Counted from the first letter of the stretch, positions 1 through 9,714 are shown. The stretch: DNA of 64,000 nt from Roseomonas sp. OT10 (GCF_020991085.1 NZ_CP087719.1:4112001-4176000); one strand, 5' to 3'. Notes: generated by a model not told the origin, from the sequence alone. Numbers and translations are program-made.

Positions 1-170
1 GACGTCAGCGAATGCTGCGGCCATACCCGCCGAGGAGCATGGCTCCTCGGCGCCTCGACCCCGTCGCAGTCATCCGCGCGGCAGCACTGATCGGGTCCAG
101 GGCCCGCAGGGTCCTGGCGGAGTGGGGGTATCGGGGGCGAGGCAGAGCCTTGCCCCCGGGCCACGAGCGC
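1..170 (+). repeat. structured interspersed repeat, copy 1 (partial)
   Basis: Partial copy of the repeat family, cut by the window edge. Strand is the proposed sense strand (see findings). Visible are hairpin H4 at 29-51 (10-bp stem GCCGAGGAGC/GCTCCTCGGC, loop ATG), H5 at 97-117 (CCAGGGCCC/GGGTCCTGG) and H6 at 132-158 (CGGGGGC/GCCCCCG outer stem). It ends about 50 bp before the stop codon of the minus-strand regulator. The H1-H3 part would lie to the left of the window. No credible gene is present in 1-217. Confidence 0.85.
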
Positions 171-217
171 CGAGGCCACTCATCGACCCCGGGCCGCCAA
201 TCCGGAGTGCGGCGGGA

Positions 218-1627
218 TCAGCGTTCCCGTCCCGGCTCCGGCGTCCGGAAACGGTAGGGCGCCGAGCCTGCCACGGCCGGATCGAGGGCGAGTCGGTGCT
301 CCAGCGGCGGGAAGGCGCGGCTGCGGCATTCGGCGCGGTCGCAGAGGCGGCAGGACAGGCCGATCCCCACCCGCGCCCGGTCCAGGTCGAGGCCGTCGGC
401 GTAGACCACCTCCTCCGCGCGGCCGATCTCGCAGCCCAGGGCGACGACGTGGACGGGCACCGGCTCGCCCCAGCGCGCAGCGCGGCCCTCCACGGTGCGG
501 GCGATGGTGAGGAAGGCGGCGCCGTCCGGCAGCTCCACCGGCTGCACCCGCAGCACGCCGGGCGTCGAGAAGGCGCCGTGCACCATCCAGCGCGGGCAGG
601 AGCCGCCGAAGCGCGCGAAGGGGAAGCCCGCCGCGCTGAAGCGCTTGCCGACGTTGCCGGCGGGATCGACGTGCAGGAAGAAGAACGGCACCCCGCGCGC
701 GCCGTCGCGTTGCAGCGTGGTGAGGCGCTGGCAGGCCTGCTCGAAGGAGACGCCGAAGCGCGCCGCCAGCCGGTCGAGGTCGTGGCGCAGCGCGGCGGCC
801 GCCTCGCGGTAGCGTTCATAGGGCATCAGCAGCGCGGCGGCGGCGTAGTTCAGCAGGCCGATGCGGATCAGGCTGCCCGCCTCCTGGGTGCTGGGCGCCG
901 CGGCGGCGACGATGCCCTCCACCGCGTCGCGCGCCTCGATCAGCATGAGCTGGAAGGCCATGTGGAAGCCGCGGCTTTCGCGCGGCAGCTCCTCCGACAG
1001 GTCCAGCCGGCGCGAGGCAGGGTCGTAGCGGCGCAGCGTGCCCTCGGTGGGGCCGACCATGATGGACAGGCCGTGCCGGCCGCGCAGCCGCTCCGCGATG
1101 GCGTGGTTCAGCTCGGCCGGGGCGTCGGGCAGCTCGCGCCCGATCGCCTCCGCCGCCTCCTCCAGCGCGGGGAAGTGGTTGGCGCGGTCGTGGAAGAAGT
1201 CGCGCGTCTCCTCCGTCGGCAGCAGCAGCTTGCGCCCGGAGGGCAGCGCCAGCCCGCCCGCATCCTCCCGCGCCACGCGCCAGGCGCGGTAGAGCGCGAG
1301 CATCGCCTTGGCCGCCGTCGGCGCGCCCTGGGCCAGCGTCGCCACCTCCGCCTCCGGCACGGCGTCGAGGCCGAGGAGGGGGTCGCGCAGCACCTCGCGC
1401 AGCCCCGTCTCCACCTGTCGCTCCCGCGCGCCGGAGAGGGCGGTGAGGTCCACCTGGAACACCTCCGCCAGCTTGAGCAGCAGGGAGGCGGTGACCGGCC
1501 GCTGGTCGTGCTCGATCAGGTTCAGGTAGCTGGCCGAGATGCCCAGCCGCGAGGCCAGGGCCTGCTGCGTCCGGGACCGTTCCTGCCGCAGGCGGCGGAC
1601 GGTGGGGCCGATGAGGGTGCGGGCCAT
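218..1627 (-). CDS. XRE-family short-chain acyl-CoA regulator (ScfR/RamB type)
   Basis: A 469-aa DNA-binding regulator. Residues about 8-62 form a Cro/C1 helix-turn-helix (TQQALASRLGISASYLNLIE). The middle is an IrrE/M78-like domain in which the HExxH zinc motif is replaced (FHMAFQLMLIEA), so no peptidase activity is expected. The C-terminal part carries a cysteine group (CRLCDRAEC) typical of the DUF2083 region. This is the architecture of RamB, MccR and PccR, which sense short-chain acyl-CoAs and control glyoxylate, methylcitrate or propionyl-CoA genes. It is divergent from aceA across 141 bp of repeated motifs, so it probably regulates aceA and itself. A possible sigma-70-like promoter places its transcript start only a few bases before the ATG. 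Family assignment is strong; the actual ligand is inferred. Confidence 0.9.
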   Translation of the reverse strand: MARTLIGPTVRRLRQERSRTQQALASRLGISASYLNLIEHDQRPVTASLLLKLAEVFQVDLTALSGARERQVETGLREVLRDPLLGLDAVPEAEVATLAQGAPTAAKAMLALYRAWRVAREDAGGLALPSGRKLLLPTEETRDFFHDRANHFPALEEAAEAIGRELPDAPAELNHAIAERLRGRHGLSIMVGPTEGTLRRYDPASRRLDLSEELPRESRGFHMAFQLMLIEARDAVEGIVAAAAPSTQEAGSLIRIGLLNYAAAALLMPYERYREAAAALRHDLDRLAARFGVSFEQACQRLTTLQRDGARGVPFFFLHVDPAGNVGKRFSAAGFPFARFGGSCPRWMVHGAFSTPGVLRVQPVELPDGAAFLTIARTVEGRAARWGEPVPVHVVALGCEIGRAEEVVYADGLDLDRARVGIGLSCRLCDRAECRSRAFPPLEHRLALDPAVAGSAPYRFRTPEPGRER

Positions 1628-1636
1628 GATTTACAG

Positions 1637-1666
1637 GATTTACGGCTTTACAGAAACGACCGTCAA
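1637..1666 (-). promoter_or_regulatory. candidate promoter of the regulator, near-leaderless
   Basis: On the minus strand a -35 TTGACG (1666-1661) is followed after 18 bp by a -10 TAAATC (1642-1637). Initiation would fall near 1630, about 3 bases before the ATG at 1627, giving a leaderless or nearly leaderless mRNA. Three TTTAC direct repeats (1630-1634, 1639-1643, 1647-1651) overlap the -10 region and could be autoregulatory half-sites. Confidence 0.45.
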
Positions 1667-1678
1667 TCGGGCTACCGG

Positions 1679-1719
1679 TTTGCGAGGTTTCACCGGCTTT
1701 GCGGGCTGAACTTTTGCGG
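1679..1719. promoter_or_regulatory. TTTGCG direct repeats upstream of aceA (RamB-like boxes)
   Basis: Three copies of TTTGC followed by G (1679-1683, 1698-1702, 1713-1717; the last is within AACTTTTGCGG) lie between the divergent regulator and aceA. Known RamB boxes in corynebacteria centre on an AACTTTGCAAA-like sequence, so these are candidate operators for the neighbouring regulator. The sites are seen; their use is inferred. Confidence 0.45.
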
Positions 1720-1768
1720 TGCGATGTGAATTATTGACCCAGCGAACGACGCTGCTGGAGACGACGCC

Positions 1769-3127
<1,359 letters not shown>

Positions 3128-3158
3128 TCCCCCCGAAGCCACGAAAGGAGCAGACACC

Positions 3159-3365
3159 ATGAACGACCTCGATCACGACGACGGCCTGGTCCACAGCCAC
3201 TCCTGGGCCTCGGAGCCGACGCCCGCCGTCATCTCCGCCACCAGCACGCTGGGCCGCCCCGCCCCGGTCGTCGTGCCGGCCCGCGACGACAGCCACGATG
3301 ACGGGCTGGTCCACGAGCATTCCTGGGCCTGCACCGAGCGCGGGGCGATGACCAAGGCGAACTGA
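3159..3365 (+). CDS. small His-rich protein with duplicated DDGLVHxHSWA motif
   Basis: A 68-aa protein that I do not recognise. Its ATG is preceded by a strong AAAGGAG ribosome site with proper spacing, and an intrinsic terminator lies 22 bp after its stop, so it is very likely translated as the last gene of the aceA transcript. The N-terminal segment HDDGLVHSHSWAS and the C-terminal segment HDDGLVHEHSWAC are near-identical, joined by an Ala/Pro/Val-rich linker of about 35 residues. No signal peptide or membrane helix is visible. The paired HxH clusters with Asp residues would suit metal binding or a short docking peptide, but this is speculation. A role linked to isocitrate lyase is suggested only by position. 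Confidence 0.8.
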   Translation: MNDLDHDDGLVHSHSWASEPTPAVISATSTLGRPAPVVVPARDDSHDDGLVHEHSWACTERGAMTKAN

Positions 3366-3387
3366 ACCCTTCCACGAGGATCAGCGA

Positions 3388-3416
3388 GGCGGCGGGACCC
3401 CGGTCCCGCCGCCTTT
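3388..3416 (+). terminator. intrinsic terminator of the aceA transcript
   Basis: A 12-bp GC stem, GGCGGCGGGACC (3388-3399) pairing with GGTCCCGCCGCC (3402-3413), is followed directly by TTTCG. It lies 22 bp after the stop of the His-rich microprotein. Confidence 0.8.
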
Positions 3417-3533
3417 CGCATGCGCCGCCCGTGACAGGAAGCCGGGGCCGCCCTGCAAGGAATGCGTGACGGCGGCCGCGCCGGCGGTGTATCCCCCGCC
3501 CCGCCGAATCCCGCCGAGCCCCGGAGCCCCCCC

Positions 3534-3722
3534 ATGGATACGCCCATCGCCCCCCTCCTCTGGGCCGATCACGCACGGCGGGAGCCGGAGGCGCTGCTGC
3601 GCATGATCGCGCATCTGGAGCGCTGCTGCCTGGAGATGGGCGCGGAGGACGCCGCGGATCGCCTCGCCGAAGCCGCGGCCGCGCTGGCGCAGGAGAGCCT
3701 GGAGCGTCGACTGGCCGCATGA
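3534..3722 (+). CDS. small helical hypothetical protein
   Basis: A 62-aa frame starting at MDTPIAPLLWADHARREPEA and rich in Ala, Leu, Glu and Arg, apparently mostly helical, with two adjacent cysteines (ERCCLEMG). No signal peptide or known domain is recognised. A longer frame starts at 3462, but its first 24 residues are Pro/Arg-rich and look untranslated. The region before the ATG is C-rich without a clear ribosome site, which lowers confidence. A copy of the structured repeat begins about 30 bp after the stop. Confidence 0.45.
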   Translation: MDTPIAPLLWADHARREPEALLRMIAHLERCCLEMGAEDAADRLAEAAAALAQESLERRLAA

Positions 3723-3754
3723 TGCGGGCGGCGCGGTGCATCCCCCATTGGGGG

Positions 3755-4151
3755 CGTGGCACCCGTTCCCCGGGGGCAAGGCGCCGCCTCGCCCCCGTAC
3801 CCCCACTCCGCCAGGACCCTGTGGGCCCTGGACCCGATGGGCGCTGCCGCGCAGACGACTGCGACGGGGTCGATGCGCCGAGGAGCCATGCTCCTCGGCG
3901 GGACCGGCCTCCGCACTCGCTGACACCGTTGATGTTTCTTTCAGCGTCCCGCCTGTCCGCGTCCGTCAGGGTTCAGCCCGCAGGCTGACGGCAGCCGCGT
4001 AGAGCCAACTCCCAGCGGGGACCGGGGCCCGCTTGTGGCCCCGGCAGGGGAGGGTCTGGGACGGGGATCGACGCACGGCGTCGATGCCGCAGGCCGGCGT
4101 CCCCTCCCGGTCCCCCGCCCGAACACCACAGCACAACGGGTCAGGTCATCC
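3755..4151 (-). repeat. structured interspersed repeat, copy 2 (variant H1)
   Basis: About 400 bp, located between convergent genes; sense strand proposed as minus, reading away from the D-aminopeptidase stop 81 bp away. In plus coordinates: H6 3771-3797, H5 3811-3831, H4 3877-3899 (stem identical to other copies; loop CAT on plus), H3 3963-3991 (CCGTCAG/CTGACGG), H2 4022-4044 (CCGGGGCC/GGCCCCGG). H1 is altered: the usual GAGGGGAC/GTCCCCTC stem is expanded by an insert that holds its own inverted repeat, ATCGACGC/GCGTCGAT. The interval 3723-4232 holds no other feature. Confidence 0.85.
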
Positions 4152-4232
4152 CGTCGTCCGCATGGCTCGGCCCGGCATTCCAGCCGAGTTGCGGAACCGG
4201 AGCCCGCCGGGGGCGGGGGAGGCCGGTCCCCC

Positions 4233-5834
4233 CTACTCCCGCCGGTAGCGCATGCGCTTCACGCGGCCGCCGCTGGCCAGCAGTCCGGCGATGGTGCCGC
4301 CCTCGCGCTGCACCCGCACGTCGAGCCAGATGCGCCAGAGCGTACCGGGGGTGTGCACGCGGATCAGGTCGCCCTCGATCGCCTCCACCTCCCAGAGCGG
4401 GCCGACGGCGACCGGCCCGCGGGACTGCACCCAGGTTTTCCCGTCCTTCTCCAGCACCGTCCAGACGGCATCCGTCTCCTCGCTGCGATAGGTGCCGGCC
4501 AGCCCCTCGGGCAGCGCCGCGCCGGGCGGCACGCGGTGCCAGAGCCCCTTCACCCCCGCATCCTGTTCCACCTCCACCGCGTCGGGGCCGGCGGCGCGCA
4601 GGGTGAAGACGCTGCTGCTGCGCGGCGAGGCGAGGCGGCCATCCTCCGTCGCCTCCGCCACCACCATCATGCCGTTCAGCGTCAGCGTCGGCGCCCCGGC
4701 CTCGGTGAAGCCGATCTCCAGCGTCGTATCCGTCTCCGGGTCGCGGTAGCGCCCCTCGAGTCCCGCCAGCGCCGCGCGCTTCGGCAGGGCGGGCACGGGG
4801 TGGATGCCCGGCCGTCCGTCCAGCACGGCATCCAGGGCGCGGTGCGCCAGCAGGTTCGGGTCGATCGAGGCAAGGTTGGCGATGGCGATCACCGTCACCC
4901 CCTGTTCCGGCACGCGCAGGAACTCGGTGCGGTAGCCCGGCCAGAGCCCGCCATGGCTGACCGTGCGCAGCCCCCGGTAGGGCCGCACCACCAGGCCGCG
5001 GGCATAGCGGTTCTCCGTGCCGTTGGCGAAGGGGGTCTGCCGGTCCAGCCCGTCCAGCCAGGTGCCGCCGACGCGCCGGGTGGTGAAGTTGCGGTCCCAC
5101 AGCGCCAGATCCTGCACGGAGGAGACCAGCCCGCCCTCGCCATGCAGGGGGAAGGCGTGGGGGGCGCGGGACCAGCCGGTCGTGGCCTCGCCGAAATAGC
5201 CGGTGGCGAGGCCGGGGACGGCTTCCTGCACGCTCTCCGTCATGCGGGTGTCGCGCATGCCGAGCGGGGCGAAGATGCGCCGGTCGAGGAAGCCGCGCAG
5301 GCTCTCGCCGCTCACCCGCTCCACGATCAGCCCGAGCAGCAGGAAGTTCGAATTGCTGTAGAGGAAGCGCGTGCCGGGCGTGAAGTTCAGCGTCCGCTGG
5401 CGGCAGATGCCGGCCAGCAGGTCCTCGGGCCGGACGGGCGTGCCGAGATCGGCGCCGCCATGGCGCATGATCTCCAGCATGTCGCGGATGCCGGAGCTGT
5501 TGTGCATCAGCTGCGCCACGGTGATCCGGTCGGACAGCTCCGGCAGCTCGGGCAGGTGGCTCCGCGCCTCGTCCTCCAGCGAGAGCTTCCCCTCCTCCGC
5601 TAGCATCAGGATGGCGGCGCAGGTGAACTGCTTGGAGACGGAGGCGATGCGGAAGCACGTCCCCGGCCCGATCGGCACGCCGTGCTCGACGCTGGCCAGC
5701 CCCGCATGCCGCCGCACCGCCAGCTCCCCGTCCAGCACGATGCCCAGGGTGGCGCCCGGACCGGGCCGGGTCGCCCAGGGGGCGAGCAGCGCCTCCACGC
5801 GGCGCTCGATCAGGGTCAGGTCCAATCCGGTCAT
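4233..5834 (-). CDS. S12-family serine hydrolase, probable D-aminopeptidase
   Basis: A 533-aa serine hydrolase of the beta-lactamase/DD-peptidase fold. The nucleophile motif is SVSK (Ser65-Lys68), the second motif YSN (159-161) and the third SHGG near residue 285. After the catalytic domain come about 200 residues of beta-rich sequence. This three-domain layout and the length match Ochrobactrum D-aminopeptidase (about 520 aa, catalytic Ser62/Lys65), which removes N-terminal D-residues from peptides. No signal peptide is visible, so it is probably cytoplasmic. It is the last gene of the peptide ABC transporter operon, 35 bp after the second ATPase gene, which supports a role in processing imported peptides with D-residues. 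A carboxylesterase or other S12 activity remains possible. Confidence 0.8.
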   Translation of the reverse strand: MTGLDLTLIERRVEALLAPWATRPGPGATLGIVLDGELAVRRHAGLASVEHGVPIGPGTCFRIASVSKQFTCAAILMLAEEGKLSLEDEARSHLPELPELSDRITVAQLMHNSSGIRDMLEIMRHGGADLGTPVRPEDLLAGICRQRTLNFTPGTRFLYSNSNFLLLGLIVERVSGESLRGFLDRRIFAPLGMRDTRMTESVQEAVPGLATGYFGEATTGWSRAPHAFPLHGEGGLVSSVQDLALWDRNFTTRRVGGTWLDGLDRQTPFANGTENRYARGLVVRPYRGLRTVSHGGLWPGYRTEFLRVPEQGVTVIAIANLASIDPNLLAHRALDAVLDGRPGIHPVPALPKRAALAGLEGRYRDPETDTTLEIGFTEAGAPTLTLNGMMVVAEATEDGRLASPRSSSVFTLRAAGPDAVEVEQDAGVKGLWHRVPPGAALPEGLAGTYRSEETDAVWTVLEKDGKTWVQSRGPVAVGPLWEVEAIEGDLIRVHTPGTLWRIWLDVRVQREGGTIAGLLASGGRVKRMRYRRE

Positions 5835-5869
5835 GGGGCCAGGGCTTTCGAAAGGACGGTGCGGGTGGT

Positions 5870-6892
5870 TCAGGCGGCCTGCGCCGCCCAGCAGGCGGCA
5901 CCATGCCCCCCGCCGAGGTCGAGCAGCGTCGGCTCGGCCTCGGCGCAGCGCGGCATGGCGATGGGGCAGCGGGAGCGGAAGCGGCAGCCGCTGGGCAGGG
6001 CGGCGGGGTCGGGCGGCTCGCCCAGCGGCGGCGGCGCCACGCGGCGCGCCGGATCGGCCGAGGGCACGGCGTCGAGCAGCGCGCGGGTATAGGGGTGCTG
6101 CGGCCGCTCGTAGAGGGCGGCGCGCGACGCCAGCTCCACGATGCGGCCGTAGTACATCACCGCCACCCGGTCGGCCATGTGCTCGACCACGGCGAGGTTG
6201 TGGGAGATGAAGACCATCCCCAGGCCGCGCTCCGCCTGGACGTCCTTCAGCAGGTTGAGGATCTGCGCCTGCACGGAGACATCCAGCGCGGAGACCGGCT
6301 CGTCGCAGACCAGCAGCCGCGGCTCCAGCACCAGGGCGCGGGCGATGCCGACGCGCTGGCGCTGCCCGCCGGAGAATTCGTGCGGGAAGCGGTCGGCGAA
6401 TTCCGGCCGCAGCCCGACCCGGCCGAGGATCCGCGCCACCACCGCCTCGCGCTCCGCCCGGGTGCCGATGCCGTGCAGGTCGAGCCCGAGACGCACCGAG
6501 GCCCCCACGGTCCGGCGCGGGTCCAGCGAGGCCACCGGGTCCTGGAAGACCAGCTGCGCATGGCGGCGCACCGCCTTCAGCCCGGCGGGCGGCAGGTCGA
6601 GGATGCGCTTCCCCTCGATCTCCACGCTCCCCTCGTCGGGCCGGCGCAGCGCGAGGAGCGTGCGGCCGAGAGTGGACTTGCCGCAGCCGGACTCGCCCAC
6701 CAGGCCGAGCGTCTCGCCCGCCGCCAGGGTCAGGTCCACGCCGTCCACCGCATGCACCCAGGCCACCGGGCGGCCCATCACCCCGGCCCGCACCGGGAAG
6801 CGCACGACCAGCCCGGCGGCGCGCAGCAGCGGCACGCGGGTGGCGGCGCGGCCGAGCCCCGCCGCCGGCAGCGCGTCCGGCATCACGACCAC
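5870..6892 (-). CDS. peptide ABC transporter ATPase (OppF/DppF type)
   Basis: A 340-aa ATPase energising peptide import. It has Walker A GESGCGKST, the Q-loop QLVFQDPVASLDPR, signature FSGGQRQR and Walker B LLVCDEPVSALD, followed by the oligopeptide-transporter C-terminal domain with a cysteine cluster (SGCRFRSRCPIAMPRC) that in this family binds an Fe-S cluster. The start overlaps the upstream ATPase gene by 10 bp; an internal Met at residue 4 is an alternative start. It pairs with the OppD-type ATPase to form a heterodimer. Opp, Dpp and related glutathione or nickel importers are not separable from this sequence. Confidence 0.92.
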   Translation of the reverse strand: MVVMPDALPAAGLGRAATRVPLLRAAGLVVRFPVRAGVMGRPVAWVHAVDGVDLTLAAGETLGLVGESGCGKSTLGRTLLALRRPDEGSVEIEGKRILDLPPAGLKAVRRHAQLVFQDPVASLDPRRTVGASVRLGLDLHGIGTRAEREAVVARILGRVGLRPEFADRFPHEFSGGQRQRVGIARALVLEPRLLVCDEPVSALDVSVQAQILNLLKDVQAERGLGMVFISHNLAVVEHMADRVAVMYYGRIVELASRAALYERPQHPYTRALLDAVPSADPARRVAPPPLGEPPDPAALPSGCRFRSRCPIAMPRCAEAEPTLLDLGGGHGAACWAAQAA

Positions 6893-7902
6893 CCCGCCGG
6901 GGCGGGGGCCAGCTCCGGCGCCCCGGCCTGCAGCCAGCAGCGCCCCTCGTGCCCCGGTTGCGCCAGGAAGCGGGGCGGGGCCATGCCGTCGCAGCGGGCC
7001 GCCCCCGCCTGTGCCCGCCCGTCGCAGCGGGGGGCGAAGGCACAGCCGGGGATGCGGCGCGACAGGTCGGGGATGCCGCCGGGAATCTCCCGCAGGCGCG
7101 GCTGCACCGCGCCCATGACCGGGGCGGAGCGGAGCAGCCCGCGCGTGTAGGGATGCGCGGGGCTGCGGAGCAGCGGGCCCACCGGCGCGGTCTCCACCAC
7201 CCGGCCGGCGTACATTACGGCCACCCGGTCGGCCATCTGCGCGATCACCCCGATATCGTGCGTGACCAGGATCAGCGCCGTGCCGAGCGCGCGGCAGCGG
7301 TCGCGCAGCAAGGCCAGGATCTGGGCCTGCACCGTGACGTCGAGGGCCGTGGTCGGCTCGTCGGCGAGCAGCAGGCGCGGACGCAGCGCGAGCGCCACGG
7401 CGATCATCACGCGCTGGGCCTGCCCGCCGGAGATCTCATGCGGATAGGCACGCGCCTTCTGCTCGGGGGCGGGAATGCCGACCGAGCCGAGCAGCGACAC
7501 CGCCTCCCGCCAGGCATCGGTGCGGTTGCGGCCGCCGCGCAGACGTAGCGGCTCGGCGATCTGCGCCCCGATCCGCATCAGCGGGTCCAGGCTGGCCTTG
7601 GGCTGCTGGAAGATCATGGCGATGTCCCGGCCGCGCAGGTCGCGCAGGGCGCGGGCGCGCATCGCCAGCACGTCCTGCCCGTCGAACAGCACCTGCCCTT
7701 CCACGATGCGCCCCGGCGGCTCGATCAGCCGCAGCAGGGACAGCGCCAGCACCGTCTTGCCGCAGCCGGATTCACCGACCAGGCCGAGCACCTCGCCGCG
7801 GTGCACGGCCAGATCCACGCCGTTCACCGCGCGCACCGCCGCGGGTCCCTCGCCGAACTGCGTCCGCAGCCCGCGGACCTCCAGCAGGGGCGCCTCAGAC
7901 AT
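6883..7902 (-). CDS. peptide ABC transporter ATPase (OppD/DppD type)
   Basis: A 339-aa ATPase partner of the adjacent OppF-type protein. Walker A is GESGCGKTV, the signature ISGGQAQR and Walker B LLLADEPTTALD. The C-terminal region has the oligopeptide-transporter cysteine motif (GCAFAPRCDGR and a later ARCDG). The gene overlaps the upstream permease by 8 bp and the downstream ATPase by 10 bp, as expected for a translationally coupled operon. Confidence 0.93.
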   Translation of the reverse strand: MSEAPLLEVRGLRTQFGEGPAAVRAVNGVDLAVHRGEVLGLVGESGCGKTVLALSLLRLIEPPGRIVEGQVLFDGQDVLAMRARALRDLRGRDIAMIFQQPKASLDPLMRIGAQIAEPLRLRGGRNRTDAWREAVSLLGSVGIPAPEQKARAYPHEISGGQAQRVMIAVALALRPRLLLADEPTTALDVTVQAQILALLRDRCRALGTALILVTHDIGVIAQMADRVAVMYAGRVVETAPVGPLLRSPAHPYTRGLLRSAPVMGAVQPRLREIPGGIPDLSRRIPGCAFAPRCDGRAQAGAARCDGMAPPRFLAQPGHEGRCWLQAGAPELAPAPAGWS

Positions 7903-8785
7903 CGCGGGGGTCCAGCACGTCGCGCAGCCCGTTGCCGAGCAGGTTCATCGCGAAGATGGCGACGAAGATGGCCAGGCCCGGCGCGGCCACCTCCCACCAG
8001 GCGGTGAAGAGGAAGGAGCGGGAGTTCACCAGCATCGCCCCCCATTCCGGCGCGGGCGGCTGCGCCCCCAGGCCGAGGAAGGACAGCGCCGCCGCGGAGA
8101 GCGCCGCGATCGGCGTGGCGTAGGACATGTAGACGATCAGGGGCGAGATGGTGTTGGGCAGCACCGTGCCGAAGATGATCTGCGCCTCGCTGGCGCCGAG
8201 CGCCCGGGCCGCTTCCACGTACTCCTCCTGCTTCACCGTCAGGGCGACGGAGCGGATCAGCCGGGCATAGCCGGGGATGCCCGCGATCCCCACCGCCATC
8301 ATCGCGGTCCAAAGGCTGGGGCCCAGGATGGCGACGATGGCGAGCACCAGCAGGATGTAGGGGAAGGCGAGCAGCATGTCGGTGAAGCGCATGATCAGCG
8401 TATCCGCCAGCGGCGAGCCCGCCCCGGCCAGCAGGCCGAGCAGGATGCCGCAGCCCGCCGAGATGGAGGCCGCGATCAGGCAGATCAGCAGGAAGTAGCG
8501 CGTGCCGAAGACCAGCCGGCTGAGCAGGTCGCGCCCCACCTCGTCCGTGCCCAGCCAGTGCCCGGCGCTGGGCGGCTTCAGCCGGCCCAGCGTGTCCACC
8601 GCCAGCGGATCGTGGGGCGCGATCCAGGGCGCGAAGGCGGCGCAGACCAGGATGAGGAGCAGCACCCCGCCGCCGATCCGGGCCGAGGGGTTGCGCAGCA
8701 GCCGGCCGAGCACCCAGCGCCACCCGCCGCGGCGCCGTGCCGGCAGGGGGGCCGCGGCGGTCGGCGCCTCCGCGGTCAGGCTCAC
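7895..8785 (-). CDS. peptide ABC transporter permease (OppC/DppC type)
   Basis: A 296-aa inner-membrane permease. A Pro/Ala/Arg-rich cytoplasmic tail is followed by the OppC_N helix (residues about 35-55), the typical DLGRLKPPSAGHWLGTDEVG region, and a five-helix transmembrane domain containing the ATPase-contact segment EAARALGASEAQIIF. The chosen start is a GTG at 8785 that overlaps the stop of the upstream permease (GTGA), giving tight coupling. A longer open frame upstream lies antisense-like within the other permease and is not used. Confidence 0.92.
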   Translation of the reverse strand: MSLTAEAPTAAAPLPARRRGGWRWVLGRLLRNPSARIGGGVLLLILVCAAFAPWIAPHDPLAVDTLGRLKPPSAGHWLGTDEVGRDLLSRLVFGTRYFLLICLIAASISAGCGILLGLLAGAGSPLADTLIMRFTDMLLAFPYILLVLAIVAILGPSLWTAMMAVGIAGIPGYARLIRSVALTVKQEEYVEAARALGASEAQIIFGTVLPNTISPLIVYMSYATPIAALSAAALSFLGLGAQPPAPEWGAMLVNSRSFLFTAWWEVAAPGLAIFVAIFAMNLLGNGLRDVLDPRDV

Positions 8786-9714
8786 TGGCCGTAGTCCACG
8801 CGCGGGTCGATCCAGGCATAGAGCAGGTCGACGAGCAGGTTGGCCCCGATATGCGCCCCGGCGCTGATCAGGATGATGGCCTGGGTCAGGGCGAAGTCGC
8901 GCCACTGGATCGCCTTCACCCCCAGCTCGCCGATGCCGCGCCAGCCGAAGATCACCTCGATGATGAAGGCACCGCCCAGCAGGTTGCCGAACTGCAGGCC
9001 GATCACCGTCATCACCGCCAGCAGCGTGCCCGGCAGGGCGTGGCGCCAGATGACGGCCAGCTCGCCCATCCCGCGGGAACGGGCGGCGCGGATATGGTCG
9101 CGGCGCAGGATCTCGATCATGGCGGAGCGGGCGATGCGCGACAGCGGCGCCGCCTCGATCAGCCCCAGCGTCAGGGCGGGCAGCAGCAGCGCCGCGCCCC
9201 CGCGCGGCACCACGGGGATCCATTGCAGCCAGACGGCGAAGACCAGGATCAGCAGCAGGCCGAAGAAGAAGGCGGGCATGGAGATGCCGAGCAGCCCCAC
9301 CGTCATGGCGCCGACATCCAGCCAGGTGTCCTTCCTCGCCGCCGAGAGGATGCCCATGGGCACGCCGATGGCGATGCCGATCAGCAGCGCCGTGCCGGTC
9401 AGGGTCAGGGTGTTGGCGAAGCGGTAGCCGATCTCCTCCACCACCGGCTTGCGCAGGCGGATGGACTCGCCGAAGTCGCCTTGCAGCACGTTGGCGCCGT
9501 AGCGGACGAACTGGACATACCAGGGCTGGTCGAGGCCGTAGCGCTCCCGCATGGCGGCGATCGCCTCGGCGGCCTCCTCCTCCGTGACCTGCCCCTCATA
9601 CATGGCGGTGACGGCATCGGTCGGGATCACCGCCTGGATCAGGAAGGTGACCAGCAGGATGCCCGCCACCACCGGCAGCGCCATCAGCAGGCGGCGCAGG
9701 GCGTAGCGGCTCAC
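8782..9714 (-). CDS. peptide ABC transporter permease (OppB/DppB type)
   Basis: A 310-aa inner-membrane permease with six predicted membrane segments. Family marks include the N-terminal helix (LMALPVVAGILLVTFLIQAV), the RYGLDQPWYVQFVRY motif and the coupling-loop sequence HIRAARSRGM. The start is a GTG at 9714 that overlaps the stop of the binding-protein gene (GTGA), so translation is probably coupled. It heterodimerises with the OppC-type permease downstream. Confidence 0.92.
   Translation of the reverse strand: MSRYALRRLLMALPVVAGILLVTFLIQAVIPTDAVTAMYEGQVTEEEAAEAIAAMRERYGLDQPWYVQFVRYGANVLQGDFGESIRLRKPVVEEIGYRFANTLTLTGTALLIGIAIGVPMGILSAARKDTWLDVGAMTVGLLGISMPAFFFGLLLILVFAVWLQWIPVVPRGGAALLLPALTLGLIEAAPLSRIARSAMIEILRRDHIRAARSRGMGELAVIWRHALPGTLLAVMTVIGLQFGNLLGGAFIIEVIFGWRGIGELGVKAIQWRDFALTQAIILISAGAHIGANLLVDLLYAWIDPRVDYGQ

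Noticed and set aside
218-1627. Peptidase activity of the IrrE/M78-like domain in the aceA regulator
   Set aside because: The HExxH zinc motif is not present, so it is treated as a ligand-binding regulator only.
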